Part shown: positions 26,352-35,324 of the stretch, piece by piece
How the letters are laid out: every line of letters begins with the position of its first letter
How positions within the stretch are numbered: the stretch's first letter is position 1
DNA from: Melioribacter roseus
Lineage (GTDB): Bacteria; Bacteroidota; Ignavibacteria; Ignavibacteriales; Melioribacteraceae
DNA length: 52,196 bases
Direction of reading: 5' to 3'
NCBI GenBank assembly: GCA_020724265.1
Contig: DYHH01000027.1
Span: 1-52,196, forward strand
Made by a program: the position numbers and the translations under genes
The notes under the pieces: model-generated
Told to the model about the DNA's origin: nothing
The model's database searches: none
Seen by the model: only the letters and a program-made list of their open reading frames with translations

Positions 26352-29300
26352 TTAGTAATAGATAGCTTTCTTAAGTGAGCGTTCAAGCGCTTCTTTAAAG
26401 GATTTTAGGTTTACGGGTTTTTGGAAAACAAACTCAACACCAAGCTCGGCGTATTCTTCCGAAATATCTAAAGTTATATCACTACTGAGAACAATTACCG
26501 GTGGTTTAAAACTTATTTCTAGTAATTTGATTTGCTTTGTCAAATCATAACCGCTCATACCCGTCATATAATGATCGGTAATTACAATTGCAGGCGGAGA
26601 TTTTTTAATAATATCCAAAGCTTCGGCACCTTCACCGGCTTCAACAATCTCGTAATTAGGTAAAAAGTTTTTAATCAATTTTGAATAAAGAATTCTGTCG
26701 GTTTTAGAATCATCAACTAATAAAATATTCATAGACGAAACCGGGATGGTAAAAATAAATTCTGTACCTTTTCCGTATTCGCTGTTTACGGAAATATTGC
26801 CGCCATGCTTTTGAATAATTTCTTGAACTAAAGAAAGACCTAAACCACTTCCCTTTTCGCCGGAAGTTCCGGGAGTTGTAAACTTGGAATCAACATTAAA
26901 TAATTTTTCTAAATCTTCTGCTTTAATTCCAATACCGTTATCTTTAACACTAAATTCGAAGCCTCGCTCGGCAACATTTGGTTGAGATGTAATAACAATC
27001 TCTCCGCCGGGATTAGTAAACTTAATGGCGTTGGAAATCAAATTGTTAAATACTTGCATTAGCAAAGTTGCGTCTGCATGTACAAAAACTTCATTCCCCA
27101 CTAAATTTTTCAGCGTAATATTTTTCTGCATTGCCGAACCCGATACAATGTTCAATGATTTTTGAATTATTGTATTAGCACTAATTCTATCGGGTTCAAA
27201 TCTAACTCTACCTGTTTGAATCCTCGTAAAATCCAACAATGAATTAACCAAGGAGAGCATACTCTTGGACGAATCTTGAATAAGTTTTATATAGGTTCTT
27301 TGTTTTTCGGGATCAACATCCTTTTCACTTAAGAGATAATCGGTAAAACCTAAAATCGAACTAAAAGGAGTTCTAAGATCATGAGAAATAATTGATAAAA
27401 ATCTGTCTTTTGCTTCATTCAATTTCTTTAAGTTCTCAGCGGAGTTTTTTAACTCTTCTTCGGCTTTTTTCTTAAATGAAACATCGCTTACTAATCCATA
27501 AATTTTTTGTATTCCCCCTTTTTGATCACGGATAATATTGATTTTATTCTCAATCCAAACAATATTTCCCGAGTTATTAATAATTCTATATTCAAATGCA
27601 TCGGAATGCCTTACAAAATCTGAATAGAGTCTTTTCATTTTTGACAAAACTGTTTCGGCATCGTCGGGATGAATAATTTTCATCCATTTTTTATCATCGG
27701 TTAAAAATTCTTCGGGAGAAAAACCGGTTATATTTTGAATTGCCGGTGTATAAAGCACAACTTTTAATTTACCATCCCGCTGTTCTGCCGTCCATAAACT
27801 CTCTTCAATGTTTTCGGTAATACTTCTATACCGTTCTTCGCTTTCAAGCAATGCTTCACGGTTTTGTTTTTCAATGGTTACATCCCGAAGAACGGAAACC
27901 AAAAACATGTTTTCGTCAACTCCGTACTTTGCAACCGAATCAGCAACAGAAAAAGCTGACCCGTCTTTCTTGATTAAATCAAATTCAATTCTATCAATTT
28001 CAACACCGTCATGCTCAAGATCATGAAAAGTGTTCTCTATTCTCTCCCTATCTTTGTTCGCAATAAATTCATAAAAATTACTTCCTGCTAAATCATCTTC
28101 AGATTCATAACCAAGCATTTTTACGAAGGAGTTATTTACTAAAATAATTGTACCGTTAACCGTTACGGCAATCCCGTCTTGAGATGCTTCAAAAACCGTT
28201 TTTATAAGAAGAAGATCTTTCTCTGCTTGTTTCTTTTCAGTTACATCAGTAAGTACGGCAATATAGTATTGCGGAGTACCGTCGTGTTCCGAAACAGTTG
28301 CGAAACTTGATAGAACAAATACTATTTCACCGTTACGTTTAATTAACGGAATTTCTTTTGATTGAAAGGAAACTAGTTTTTCAAAAACAATTTCAAATTT
28401 GTTGTCTTCTAAAAACTCCGGGTCAATTAAATCGGTGAAGTATTGATCGCAAAGTTCCTCTTGGGTATAACCGAAGGATTTTGCAAAATGAGGGTTTGCA
28501 TAATTAATTTTGCCGTTTAAATTAATTGTACAAATATACTCATGAGAATTTGTAACTATATTGCGAAATTGCTCTTCCGATCTTCTTAATTCTTTTTCAT
28601 TAAGATAACGTTCGGTTATGCTCGAACATAAAATAACAATCGATTTATTCTCTCCATCTCCGGTAAGCCCCATCCTAACATCAAAAATTTCCTTTTGTCC
28701 TTCGCCGGTATCAATATAAAGATCTCCTTCCCATCGCTTTTTGTCCGTCAATTCTTCTCTAAGTATCTGAAAATAATCTTCGTTAAGAGAAGGAAAAATT
28801 ATACTTATATATTTACCGTAAACCTGGCTGCGTGTAAATCCAAATACTTTTTCCGATGATTCATTCCAAAATCTTATTTCGCCATTGAAGTTAAGACCGA
28901 TAACCGCATCAACAATTGATGAAGTAATTGCCTGGTACCTTCGTAGTTCGTTTAATTCATTTTCTACTGCAATTTTATTTTCCAATTCATCGGTAACATC
29001 TTTAATAAGAACAAGTACTGTATTGGAATTTTGATTGTTGATCGGAACTAACTTAATATTTACAAGTATATCTTCGTGTATTTTACCCAGAGGAAGATTT
29101 GCTTCCTGAATTTTTGTGTTATCAACTTTAAGTTTATTATATAACTCCTTAATTGCATTTTCAGACTCGCTGGAGAATATATCCCGAATCCTTTTGATGT
29201 TTTGTTTTATTTGAATTTTTTGTGATGAAGATGAAATAATAATTTCCCCATTCATATTCGTAATCAGTACTATATCCGAAATTGGGGAGAGCGTGTTTAG

Positions 29301-29705
29301 TAGGTTATTATAATCAAATTTTTCTACTGAAGTTGAAGCTAATGATTTGAGATCCTCAATAATTACAATGCCGCCCTTAAAAATTGATCCGTCAAAAATC
29401 GAATTTGCTTTCGCAATTATTTTTAGTTCGTTTCCTTCAAATGATTTTATTTTCTTCAGCTCACACTCAAAACTTTCACCTTTTGCTAAAGATTTTATTT
29501 CTTTCGATAAAGATGTAAACCCAATTTTTTTATCCGATAATATGGATTTTCCTATAATTTCTTCTTTTGAGAAAGCAGCAGTAAGATGAAACGAAAAGAA
29601 ACTTTCATTGACGTATGTTATCATGAATTCTTCATCGAAGACAATTATTCCGATCGGAGCATAGTCTAAAAAGCTTTCAGTTAAGATTTCAGAGGTTGAT
29701 TTCAT
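26352..29705 (-). CDS. Hybrid sensor histidine kinase with six PAS domains and a C-terminal receiver
   Basis: 1117 aa, soluble; no membrane segment is visible. Six PAS-like segments run from the N-terminus to about residue 745 (for example APIGIIVFDEEFMITYVNES, SSIVDAVIGLNFNGEIRFWN, ASQDGIAVTVNGTIILVNNS, the last being PAS_3 type with FSPEEFLTDDKKWMKIIHPDD shortened). HisKA has SIISHDLRTP with His775, and HATPase_c has NNLISNAIKF, DNGIGI and GSGLGLSLV. A receiver (about 992-1115) has phosphoacceptor Asp1044 in VITDHYMTGMSG and Lys1096 in FQKPVN. With an internal receiver and no output domain, it probably passes phosphate to a phosphotransfer protein elsewhere. Redox, light or ligand sensing by PAS is possible; no cofactor residues can be assigned. 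Confidence 0.93.
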   Translation of the reverse strand: MKSTSEILTESFLDYAPIGIIVFDEEFMITYVNESFFSFHLTAAFSKEEIIGKSILSDKKIGFTSLSKEIKSLAKGESFECELKKIKSFEGNELKIIAKANSIFDGSIFKGGIVIIEDLKSLASTSVEKFDYNNLLNTLSPISDIVLITNMNGEIIISSSSQKIQIKQNIKRIRDIFSSESENAIKELYNKLKVDNTKIQEANLPLGKIHEDILVNIKLVPINNQNSNTVLVLIKDVTDELENKIAVENELNELRRYQAITSSIVDAVIGLNFNGEIRFWNESSEKVFGFTRSQVYGKYISIIFPSLNEDYFQILREELTDKKRWEGDLYIDTGEGQKEIFDVRMGLTGDGENKSIVILCSSITERYLNEKELRRSEEQFRNIVTNSHEYICTINLNGKINYANPHFAKSFGYTQEELCDQYFTDLIDPEFLEDNKFEIVFEKLVSFQSKEIPLIKRNGEIVFVLSSFATVSEHDGTPQYYIAVLTDVTEKKQAEKDLLLIKTVFEASQDGIAVTVNGTIILVNNSFVKMLGYESEDDLAGSNFYEFIANKDRERIENTFHDLEHDGVEIDRIEFDLIKKDGSAFSVADSVAKYGVDENMFLVSVLRDVTIEKQNREALLESEERYRSITENIEESLWTAEQRDGKLKVVLYTPAIQNITGFSPEEFLTDDKKWMKIIHPDDAETVLSKMKRLYSDFVRHSDAFEYRIINNSGNIVWIENKINIIRDQKGGIQKIYGLVSDVSFKKKAEEELKNSAENLKKLNEAKDRFLSIISHDLRTPFSSILGFTDYLLSEKDVDPEKQRTYIKLIQDSSKSMLSLVNSLLDFTRIQTGRVRFEPDRISANTIIQKSLNIVSGSAMQKNITLKNLVGNEVFVHADATLLMQVFNNLISNAIKFTNPGGEIVITSQPNVAERGFEFSVKDNGIGIKAEDLEKLFNVDSKFTTPGTSGEKGSGLGLSLVQEIIQKHGGNISVNSEYGKGTEFIFTIPVSSMNILLVDDSKTDRILYSKLIKNFLPNYEIVEAGEGAEALDIIKKSPPAIVITDHYMTGMSGYDLTKQIKLLEISFKPPVIVLSSDITLDISEEYAELGVEFVFQKPVNLKSFKEALERSLKKAIYY

Positions 29706-29784
29706 TTTGGTTATTATAAGAGTATTAACAAAACGAATATAGGAAATAAGAGCAACTAATTAAATATATGGCTGGTTTCAAAAA

Positions 29785-29812
29785 AGGGGGGATGTTCCAT
29801 TTCACATCCCCT
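29785..29812 (-). terminator. pckA: Intrinsic terminator of pckA
   Basis: GGGGATGT (29788-29795) and ACATCCCC (29804-29811) form an 8-bp GC-rich stem with an 8-nt loop. On the minus strand the stem is followed by a run of T residues. It begins 10 bp past the pckA stop. Confidence 0.88.
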
Positions 29813-29821
29813 AATTATTAA

Positions 29822-31423
29822 TTACTTATATGTTGGTCCCGAATTTTTAACTTTATCATTAACATAAGATTCAAAGTCTTTAAAATTATCATGAAACATT
29901 CTTGCTAATTTTTCAGCAGTCTCATCATATTTTTCTTTATCATCCCACGTGCTTTTAGGATTTAATACTTCCTTTGGTACGTTTGGAACTTCATTAGGTA
30001 CATTTAACCCGAAAATCGGATCAGTAGTATATCCAACATTATCGAGTTCCCCATTTAAAGCAGCATTCAACATTGCACGGGTATACTTAATAGAAATTCT
30101 TTTTCCTATTCCATAAGGTCCTCCGCTCCAGCCTGTGTTTACAAGCCAGCAGGTAACTTGGTGTTTTTCAATATTTTCACCTAATAATTTAGCATATACT
30201 GAGGGATGAAGTGGCATAAAGGGTGCACCGAAACATGTGCTGAAAGTAGCTTTAGGTTCGGTTACTCCTTTTTCTGTTCCGGCGACCTTTGCCGTATAGC
30301 CCGAAAGAAAGTGATACATTGCCTGTTCAGTTGTCAATTTTGCAATCGGAGGAAGCACTCCAAATGCATCGGCTGTAAGCATAACAATATTCTTCGGATG
30401 CCCGGCCATCCCGTTCTCGACAATGTTATTTATATGAGTAATAGGATAAGCCGCGCGTGTGTTTTCCGTTAGAGAACTGTCCGTCAAATCAAGCATTCTG
30501 CTTTGTGTATCGAATGCAACATTCTCTAATATTGTTCCGAACATTCTTGTTGTTTCGTAAATATCGGGTTCGGCTTCTTTAGAAAGATTAATGACTTTTG
30601 CATAGCATCCACCTTCATAATTAAAAACACCTGTATCGCTCCAACCGTGTTCATCGTCACCAATTAATCTTCTTGCAGGGTCGGCTGATAGAGTTGTTTT
30701 ACCGGTACCCGATAAACCAAATAATAAAGCAACATCATCATTTACTCCGATATTAGCCGAACAATGCATCGACATAACATTTCTTAGCGGATTTATGTAA
30801 TTAAGAATTGTAAAAACAGATTTCTTAATTTCACCTGCATAAGAAGTTCCGCCAATTAATACTAATCGTTTTTCAAAATTTACAATTACAAATACGTTAG
30901 AATTTGTTCCGTCATCAGATGGCTCTGAATGCAGACTCGGCATTTGTATTATTGTGAATTCAGGTTTAAGACTTTCTAATTCTTTTTCGTCGTTAATTTG
31001 AACAAACATATTCCGGGCAAATAAGCTGTGCCAAGCAGATTCGGTTATCACTCTTATCGGCAGTTTATATTTGGGATCGGTTCCTGCATAACAGTCTTGA
31101 ACATATATATCTTTATTCTGAATATAGGCTATCATTTTTTTGTAAAGCCCGTCAAATTTAGACTCATCTATATCTCGGTTAACTTTACCCCACCAAATAT
31201 TATTTTCACTTGATTTTTCTTTCACTATGAATTTGTCGTTGGGGCTTCTACCTGTATGCTGTCCTGTTCTAACAACTAACGGACCTAAATGAGCCATCAT
31301 GCCTTCTCTTCTGCAAATTGCCCTTTCATAAAGAGCCGGTGTTGCAAGATTATAATAAACATCCAAAATATTTTTAATACCGAGTTCTTTAAGCTCTACA
31401 ATTAATTGATCTTTTGATTTCAT
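29822..31423 (-). CDS. pckA: Phosphoenolpyruvate carboxykinase (ATP)
   Basis: 533 aa, normal for the ATP-type enzyme. It carries the substrate motif RTGQHTGRSPNDKF (52-65), the P-loop GLSGTGKTT (236-244), the metal/ATP loop LIGDDEHGW (253-261), and the later GYTAKVAGTEKG and NTGWSGGPYG motifs. The enzyme turns oxaloacetate plus ATP into PEP, CO2 and ADP, the entry to gluconeogenesis; in some anaerobes it runs in reverse to make ATP. With fbp in the same window, gluconeogenic growth on amino acids or organic acids is a reasonable inference. AGAGG precedes the ATG, and a strong hairpin terminator follows the stop. Confidence 0.98.
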   Translation of the reverse strand: MKSKDQLIVELKELGIKNILDVYYNLATPALYERAICRREGMMAHLGPLVVRTGQHTGRSPNDKFIVKEKSSENNIWWGKVNRDIDESKFDGLYKKMIAYIQNKDIYVQDCYAGTDPKYKLPIRVITESAWHSLFARNMFVQINDEKELESLKPEFTIIQMPSLHSEPSDDGTNSNVFVIVNFEKRLVLIGGTSYAGEIKKSVFTILNYINPLRNVMSMHCSANIGVNDDVALLFGLSGTGKTTLSADPARRLIGDDEHGWSDTGVFNYEGGCYAKVINLSKEAEPDIYETTRMFGTILENVAFDTQSRMLDLTDSSLTENTRAAYPITHINNIVENGMAGHPKNIVMLTADAFGVLPPIAKLTTEQAMYHFLSGYTAKVAGTEKGVTEPKATFSTCFGAPFMPLHPSVYAKLLGENIEKHQVTCWLVNTGWSGGPYGIGKRISIKYTRAMLNAALNGELDNVGYTTDPIFGLNVPNEVPNVPKEVLNPKSTWDDKEKYDETAEKLARMFHDNFKDFESYVNDKVKNSGPTYK

Positions 31424-31509
31424 ATATCCTCTTTGTTTATTTTTTTACAAATTAAATAAAATGAAGCTATTTACAAAATAGAATCAAACTAATTTACTTA
31501 TCAAAGATG

Positions 31510-32787
31510 TCAGATTACTCCAATAATTTCTTCATAAATTTTTTCAGTGGCACCAATATGAGATTTTACATATTCGTTGGAAATTTTTCCTAATTTTTCT
31601 CTATAAGTTTTATCCGAAATCAATTGTTTGATAATTTTGTAAGCATCTTTCGAATTATAAATAACTCTCCCGCTTCCTTCTTCAATTAAAGCCAATGATT
31701 CCTGACTATTCTGAATTTTTGGACCGAATAAAACAGGAAGCCCGTAAACCGCAGGTTCTAAAACATTGTGAACACTCTGCTTAAATCCTCCGCCTACAAA
31801 CGCAACATCAGCATAATAATAAAGACTGAGTAAAATTCCGATAGAGTCTATTATTATAATTCTTTGATTATGGTAATCCTTTAAATAAGAAAATCTTATC
31901 GAACCAACTTCTTTTCCAACTTGATTCTCGAGTTTTTCAAGGTGCTGAATATTTGGTTCGTGGGGTGCAATAATCAAGATCAATTCCTGATGATATTTCA
32001 TTAATTTAAAAATTGCCGGAAGTAAAACACTTTCATCAGATTCCCAAGAACTGCCCATTACAATGACTGTTTTTCCTTCAAATAAATTTTCATCTATTAA
32101 CTTTCTGTCCTTTGCAACAAGACTTTTCTGATATACTCTATCGAATCTTGTATCACCGACGGTCTTTACTTTCTCTTCGGTTAAGTTAAACTCGAGGAAA
32201 TTCTTTTTGTCGTCATCCGATACCGTTAATATTTTATGTAAGGAACCATAAATATAATTATGAAATATTTTGCTTAAACCGATCTTTCGTAAAGAGTTTC
32301 TCCTTAATGTCGCATCTACCAATAACGCCGGAATTCTTTTATTTGCCAACTCAAAAACCATATTAGGCCAAATGTCATAGCGCATAAACACGGCAACGTT
32401 AACATTTATCAATCTCAAAAAGTTGCTGCATCGTTTGGGAGTATCGAGAGGTATGTAAGTAACTAAATCAGCGTAAGGATAATTAATAGAATTCTGATAA
32501 CCGGATGGCGAAAAGAAGGATACAATTATATAAACATCATACGTTTTTTTAATTTTTTCGATTATCGGTTTTGCCTGTTCAAATTCACCCATAGAAGAAG
32601 AGTGAAACCAAATTCTTTTTTTTGATTTATCGAAATTTTCAACTGTGTTTTTAATCTTTGATTCTAAATTTTTTCTATCCTTAAACCCTTTTCTAATTTT
32701 ATTATTGAACAAAGACCCGGCAAATAAAACGCTTATAAATACCGGCAGCAGAAAATAATTATATATAAACTTAAGTATCGAAATCAT
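31510..32787 (-). CDS. waaA: 3-deoxy-D-manno-octulosonate (Kdo) transferase
   Basis: 425 aa. An N-terminal membrane anchor (about 1-25) is followed by the GT30 pattern: WFHSSSMGEFEQAKP, VSFFSPSGYQ, YIPLDTPKRCSNFL, MRYDIWPNM, and the second-half VGDTRFDRVY, VMGSSWESDESVLLP and EPAVYGLPVLFGPKIQN. It adds Kdo to the lipid A precursor on the cytoplasmic face of the inner membrane, which tells that the host makes LPS. Its ATG overlaps the upstream GT9 stop by 4 bp (ATGA), so the two are translationally coupled in one LPS-core operon. Confidence 0.96.
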   Translation of the reverse strand: MISILKFIYNYFLLPVFISVLFAGSLFNNKIRKGFKDRKNLESKIKNTVENFDKSKKRIWFHSSSMGEFEQAKPIIEKIKKTYDVYIIVSFFSPSGYQNSINYPYADLVTYIPLDTPKRCSNFLRLINVNVAVFMRYDIWPNMVFELANKRIPALLVDATLRRNSLRKIGLSKIFHNYIYGSLHKILTVSDDDKKNFLEFNLTEEKVKTVGDTRFDRVYQKSLVAKDRKLIDENLFEGKTVIVMGSSWESDESVLLPAIFKLMKYHQELILIIAPHEPNIQHLEKLENQVGKEVGSIRFSYLKDYHNQRIIIIDSIGILLSLYYYADVAFVGGGFKQSVHNVLEPAVYGLPVLFGPKIQNSQESLALIEEGSGRVIYNSKDAYKIIKQLISDKTYREKLGKISNEYVKSHIGATEKIYEEIIGVI

Positions 32788-33770
32788 AATGAATACATAA
32801 ATTCCTTTATTTCTTTATATACTATATCCGGAGTTAATTCAAGCATACACTTAAAATGTTTTTTAGGACATTTACTTTTTCCGATATGTGAACAAGGACG
32901 ACATTTTAGACCATCATTTTCGATTATCAATGAATTATTAGAATAAGGAAAGAAACCAAACTCTTTAACCGTTGATCCGAAAATTGCCGCGACCGTCGTA
33001 CCGGCAGCAACTGCAGTATGCATTAATCCAGAATCGTTACAGATTACTATTTTACATTCTTTCATATCGGCAGCGAGCTGTAAAAGATTATCATCGGTCG
33101 AAAGATCGATTGAATTGGGAAGAGATGAATGTATTTTATGGCAAATATCTTTATCGGCTTTACCACCGAACAATAAAACCGTGTAATCTTCTTCATTAAA
33201 CATTCTTCCTAATTCAATAAAGTATTCCAAAGGATACATCTTAGTAAAATGTTTTGCCCCGGGAGCAAAGCCGATAAATTTATCACCGGGCTTAACACTT
33301 GGTACTATATTATCACTAATATTTATTTCCGGTTGTTGGTTATTAAAACTAAGTTCGGACACTGTTTCAAAATACATTTGAGGAATCGACTTAATTTCTT
33401 TGTAAAAATTCCATTTGAACTGAACAAGGAGAAATTTCTTTAATGTCGGTTTTTTAAATCGCAGACACTTTACACCAAGTTTGGATGTTAATGACCGGCT
33501 CCTAAAATTATTCTGCAAATCAATTACAAAATCATATTTATTTTTATTGAGAGTCTGAATTAAAACCTTGTTGTTTTTGTTTTGTGCCAATTCATAAACC
33601 GAATTAAGATTTTCGTTTGTCTGAACAGCTTCGATAAATTGAGGTTTTACAAGAAAATCAATTTCAACATTAGGATATACTCTTTTAATTTCCTTTAACA
33701 ACGGTGTTGCAAGCAGCACGTCTCCTAATGAACTTAAACGGACAACTAATATTTTTTTGTAATCAGCCAA
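32784..33770 (-). CDS. Glycosyltransferase family 9, ADP-heptose:LPS heptosyltransferase-like
   Basis: 328 aa. Start motif KKILVVRLSSLGDVLLATPLL and later FAPGAKHFTKMYPLEYF and CNDSGLMHTAVAAGTTVAAIFG are typical of GT9. A C-terminal Cys cluster (CRPCSHIGKSKCPKKHFKCM) matches the region seen in WaaF-like members. The start codon appears to be TTG at 33770; no in-frame ATG lies between an upstream stop and the conserved N-terminus. The enzyme probably adds heptose or another sugar to the LPS inner core. It is coupled to waaA by a 4-bp overlap. Confidence 0.9.
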   Translation of the reverse strand: MADYKKILVVRLSSLGDVLLATPLLKEIKRVYPNVEIDFLVKPQFIEAVQTNENLNSVYELAQNKNNKVLIQTLNKNKYDFVIDLQNNFRSRSLTSKLGVKCLRFKKPTLKKFLLVQFKWNFYKEIKSIPQMYFETVSELSFNNQQPEINISDNIVPSVKPGDKFIGFAPGAKHFTKMYPLEYFIELGRMFNEEDYTVLLFGGKADKDICHKIHSSLPNSIDLSTDDNLLQLAADMKECKIVICNDSGLMHTAVAAGTTVAAIFGSTVKEFGFFPYSNNSLIIENDGLKCRPCSHIGKSKCPKKHFKCMLELTPDIVYKEIKEFMYSL

Positions 33771-33921
33771 TATTTGGGTTTTATTTTAGTAGCAAATTTA
33801 GTGATAATCAGACTGTTCTCAAATTTTTTATAAATGAAAGAACGGATGCAGAATTAAAAGTTTGTAGAAAAATCCCAACTTAGTTATTTTTAGCAAGTTA
33901 TTAACAAATACAAGGTTAAAA

Positions 33922-34185
33922 ATGACAACACTTCCACCTCCTAGGACAAATTTTTTTCCGGATGATTCACTTGAAAAAAAAGTATATAATGTTGTAGAAA
34001 AGTATGCCGAATTTATTCCAATTGCTAATGATAGAAACCGGTTGGGTTTCAATTTATACAGGTATTTAACCGGTGAAGGTGATCCGCCGGATATTACAGT
34101 AAAAAATTCAAAGCTGAAATTGGAAGGAATTTCCGAAAAAGAATTAGCTCAAAAACTTGAGGATGATTTAAAAGGAATTGAGTAA
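33922..34185 (+). CDS. Small protein of unknown function
   Basis: 87 aa. I do not recognise the family. The reading frame has a clean ATG in a 150-bp divergent gap after the GT9 start, and a composition rich in charged residues (ending KLEDDLKGIE). A bidirectional hairpin terminator lies about 67 bp past its stop. Pro-rich at the start (TTLPPPRTNFFPDDS), then a predicted helix (LEKKVYNVVEKYAEFI) and two short strands (DITVKNSKLKLEG) before a final helix. No signal peptide or membrane segment. A competing minus-strand frame overlaps it but lacks gene-like features. Cytosolic, role unknown. Confidence 0.65.
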   Translation: MTTLPPPRTNFFPDDSLEKKVYNVVEKYAEFIPIANDRNRLGFNLYRYLTGEGDPPDITVKNSKLKLEGISEKELAQKLEDDLKGIE

Positions 34186-34251
34186 AATAAATCCCCGTGA
34201 TTTATCAAAATAAAATCTAATCTAAATTTTTGATTAGTGGTTTCTATATTG

Positions 34252-34270
34252 AAAAATCCCGGGGATTTTT
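34252..34270. terminator. Bidirectional hairpin terminator between small ORF and fbp
   Basis: AAAAATCC (34252-34259), a 3-nt loop, and GGATTTTT (34263-34270) form a perfect 8-bp stem ending in A/T runs on both strands. A wider alternative pairs AAATCCCCG (34189-34197) with CGGGGATTT (34260-34268). The flanking genes are convergent. Confidence 0.75.
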
Positions 34271-34277
34271 CATCTAC

Positions 34278-35309
34278 CTAAGATTCAGTAACAGCAATCT
34301 CCTCTTCTTCAATAAATTTTTCTAATAAATCAATATCATCTTTACTTCCGATATAAATCGGAACACGTTGATGAAGTTCTGTCGGTTTATATTCCAGTAT
34401 TCTTTTCTTTTTTCCATCGGTAGCTTTTCCACCGGCAGCTTCTACAATAAACGCCATCGGGTTACATTCATAAACTAAACGAAGTTTACCGTTTGGATTT
34501 CTTTTATCTGCCGGGTACATAAAAATTCCCCCGTACAAAAGATTACGATGAATATCTGCAACCATTGATCCGATATAACGTGATTTATAAGGTTTCTCAT
34601 GGTTATCCCATGCCTGCAAATGCTTAATATATTTTTTTAAACCGGGATGCCAATATTTGTAATTACCTTCGTTAATACTGTAGATACCTCCGCGTGATTT
34701 CATTTTTATATCTTCGTGAGAAAGTAAAAATTCACCGAATGCCGGATCAAGTGTAAAACCGTGAACACCATGACCTGCAGTATAAACAAAAATAGTACTC
34801 GAGCCGTATACAATATATCCTGCAGCAACCTGGTTAATACCGGGCTGCAGACAATCTTCCATAGTTCCGGGATTACCATTATCCGGAGTAATTCTTTTAA
34901 AGATTGAAAAAATTGTACCGATACTGACATTCGCATCAATGTTCGACGAACCATCTAAAGGATCAAATAGAATTACATATTTACCTATTTTATGTTTAGC
35001 GGGAATGTGAATGATATCTTCTTCTTCTTCGGAAGCCATTACACAAAAATGTCCGGTATGATCTAATGCTCTGATCAAAGCATCGTGTGCAAACATATCA
35101 AGTTTTTTTACCTGTTCACCGTGAACATTTTCATCGCCGGTAAAACCAAGAATATCGGCAAGTCCGGCTTTGTTAACTTCAAGCGAAATTACTTTGGCTG
35201 CTAATCCGATTTGATTAAGAATTGCGGAAAGTTCCCCCGTTGCAGACGGATGAAGTTTCTCTCCTTCATCGATGTGGCGGGGTAAAGTCATGAAACGTGT
35301 TTTTGCCAT
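34278..35309 (-). CDS. fbp: Fructose-1,6-bisphosphatase class I
   Basis: 343 aa. Class I hallmarks are visible: the metal-binding FDPLDGSSNIDANVSIGTIF, SEEEEDIIHIP, GYIVYGSSTIFVYTAG, and the substrate-binding RYIGSMVADIHRNLLYGGIF and PNGKLRLVYECNPMAFIVEA. It removes the 1-phosphate of fructose 1,6-bisphosphate, the irreversible late step of gluconeogenesis. The ATG has an unusually strong ribosome-binding site (GGAGGAGGAG) that starts only 15 bp after the upstream ABC transporter stop, so it probably ends a long leuS-serS-ABC-ABC-fbp run. Together with pckA it supports gluconeogenic capacity. Confidence 0.97.
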   Translation of the reverse strand: MAKTRFMTLPRHIDEGEKLHPSATGELSAILNQIGLAAKVISLEVNKAGLADILGFTGDENVHGEQVKKLDMFAHDALIRALDHTGHFCVMASEEEEDIIHIPAKHKIGKYVILFDPLDGSSNIDANVSIGTIFSIFKRITPDNGNPGTMEDCLQPGINQVAAGYIVYGSSTIFVYTAGHGVHGFTLDPAFGEFLLSHEDIKMKSRGGIYSINEGNYKYWHPGLKKYIKHLQAWDNHEKPYKSRYIGSMVADIHRNLLYGGIFMYPADKRNPNGKLRLVYECNPMAFIVEAAGGKATDGKKKRILEYKPTELHQRVPIYIGSKDDIDLLEKFIEEEEIAVTES

Positions 35310-35324
35310 CTCCTCCTCCCTCGT

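Noticed and set aside
33828-34052. Minus-strand frame opposite the small unknown protein
   Set aside because: It overlaps the plus-strand gene; its translation is hydrophobic and low in complexity and lacks a clear ribosome-binding site. The plus-strand frame is better placed and more protein-like.
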